From assembly GCA_937906765.1 (NCBI GenBank), contig CALCUV010000356.1, positions 1 through 6,539 of the forward strand: a stretch of DNA of 6,539 bases, in the 5' to 3' direction. The notes below the pieces were generated by a model. The model was given only the letters and a program-made list of their open reading frames with translations, made no database searches and was not told the DNA's origin. The stretch is from an uncultured Prevotella sp. (lineage in GTDB: Bacteria; Bacteroidota; Bacteroidia; Bacteroidales; Bacteroidaceae). Shown here in pieces: positions 6,242 to 6,539 of this stretch. The number at the start of each line of letters is the position of its first letter. Position 1 is the stretch's first letter. Position numbers and translations under genes: made by a program.

Positions 6242-6253
6242 AAGTTACTAAGA
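6242..6253. repeat. Second copy of the AAGTTACTAAGA sequence from the porQ/tonB region
   Basis: The 12-mer AAGTTACTAAGA is identical to 5164-5175 and is followed in both places by a similar AT-rich run (TTTTTACT there, ATTTTAACT here). It overlaps the left arm of the 5162-5199 inverted repeat, so it may be a shared binding half-site; here there is no matching right arm. Confidence 0.4.
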
Positions 6254-6376
6254 ATTTTAACTATCTCTAAGAGTCTTTTTAACCATTGAGATTCAAAGAG
6301 AAATGAAAGTCATCAAAGAACACCAATTCTCCACCCATCCACAAATCCAACCAACGTAAACAACCCTAATCCCTAT

Positions 6377-6539
6377 ATGTTAACCAAAATTGAACAATTC
6401 TTAAGCAACATTGCTTTTCCGCAAACTCCCGAAGGACTTTACGAACCTATTACCTATTCTTTAGAAATGGGCGGGAAGCGCATTCGTCCCGTACTTATGA
6501 TGATGGCCTATAACCTTTATCGTGAGGATGTAGAGACCG
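6377..6539 (+). CDS. Polyprenyl diphosphate synthase, N-terminal part (3' partial)
   Basis: The first 54 codons of a trans-isoprenyl diphosphate synthase are visible and run off the right edge. The decisive motif is GGKRIRPVL (residues 32-40) followed by MMMAYNLY. GGKRIRP is the first conserved block of the family, in which Lys and Arg bind the diphosphate of IPP. The Asp-rich DDxxD motifs that bind magnesium lie further on, outside the window, so chain length (farnesyl, geranylgeranyl or longer) cannot be told. The enzyme is cytosolic and would condense IPP with allylic diphosphates, using the product of IspH encoded nearby on the other strand. The start is ATG 6377 in the context CCCTATATG, without a Shine-Dalgarno. 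No terminator is evident after tonB, so transcription from tonB is possible. Confidence 0.88.
   Translation, partial: MLTKIEQFLSNIAFPQTPEGLYEPITYSLEMGGKRIRPVLMMMAYNLYREDVET

Noticed and set aside
6255..6295. Possible terminator near CTCTAAGAGTCTTTTT after tonB.
   Set aside because: The stem would be only about four pairs with almost no loop, so the T-run is likely incidental.

Overview
The window looks like an ordinary chromosomal segment of a member of the Bacteroidota, most likely order Bacteroidales and Prevotella-like. Four things point there: a PorQ gene (type IX secretion, found only in this phylum), a TonB of the type with an N-terminal FEGRNRQYGAYRLR-like motif, promoter boxes of the phylum-specific TAnnTTTG form, and the absence of Shine-Dalgarno sequences before most genes. 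The genus call is inference. I see no mobile element, tRNA, rRNA, CRISPR array or obvious frameshift.

Layout. Bases 1-689 (+) are the 3' part of a seven-helix Bax inhibitor-1/YccA family membrane protein whose start lies to the left of the window. Bases 822-2015 (+) encode a subgroup I aspartate-type aminotransferase, closed by a strong intrinsic terminator at 2077-2110. The convergent intergenic region 2111-2484 has no convincing protein gene. It contains a well-formed promoter (2108-2138) followed about 100 nt later by a second GNRA-capped terminator (2231-2269), which together outline an unannotated RNA of about 125 nt. A third hairpin (2375-2426) serves the genes arriving from the other strand.

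On the minus strand, read from right to left, are porQ (5140-4157), cmk (4124-3435) and ispH (3345-2485). All three face the same way with gaps of 32 and 89 nt, and the only good terminator lies after ispH, so they probably form one operon. It joins an envelope/secretion component to CMP kinase (nucleotide supply) and the last enzyme of the MEP isoprenoid pathway. Rightwards from the divergent region 5141-5360 runs a tonB-family gene (5361-6164). After a 212-nt spacer with a 21-bp-period direct repeat comes the N-terminus of a polyprenyl diphosphate synthase (6377 to the window end), an enzyme that would use the IPP/DMAPP made by IspH.

No new multi-gene system is evident. The most interesting signals are non-coding: the promoter-to-terminator small RNA candidate at about 2144-2269; the perfect 10-bp inverted repeat at 5162-5199 that places a TAnnTTTG box on each strand between porQ and tonB; the recurrence of part of that sequence downstream of tonB; and the 17-bp repeat pair at 6195-6232.
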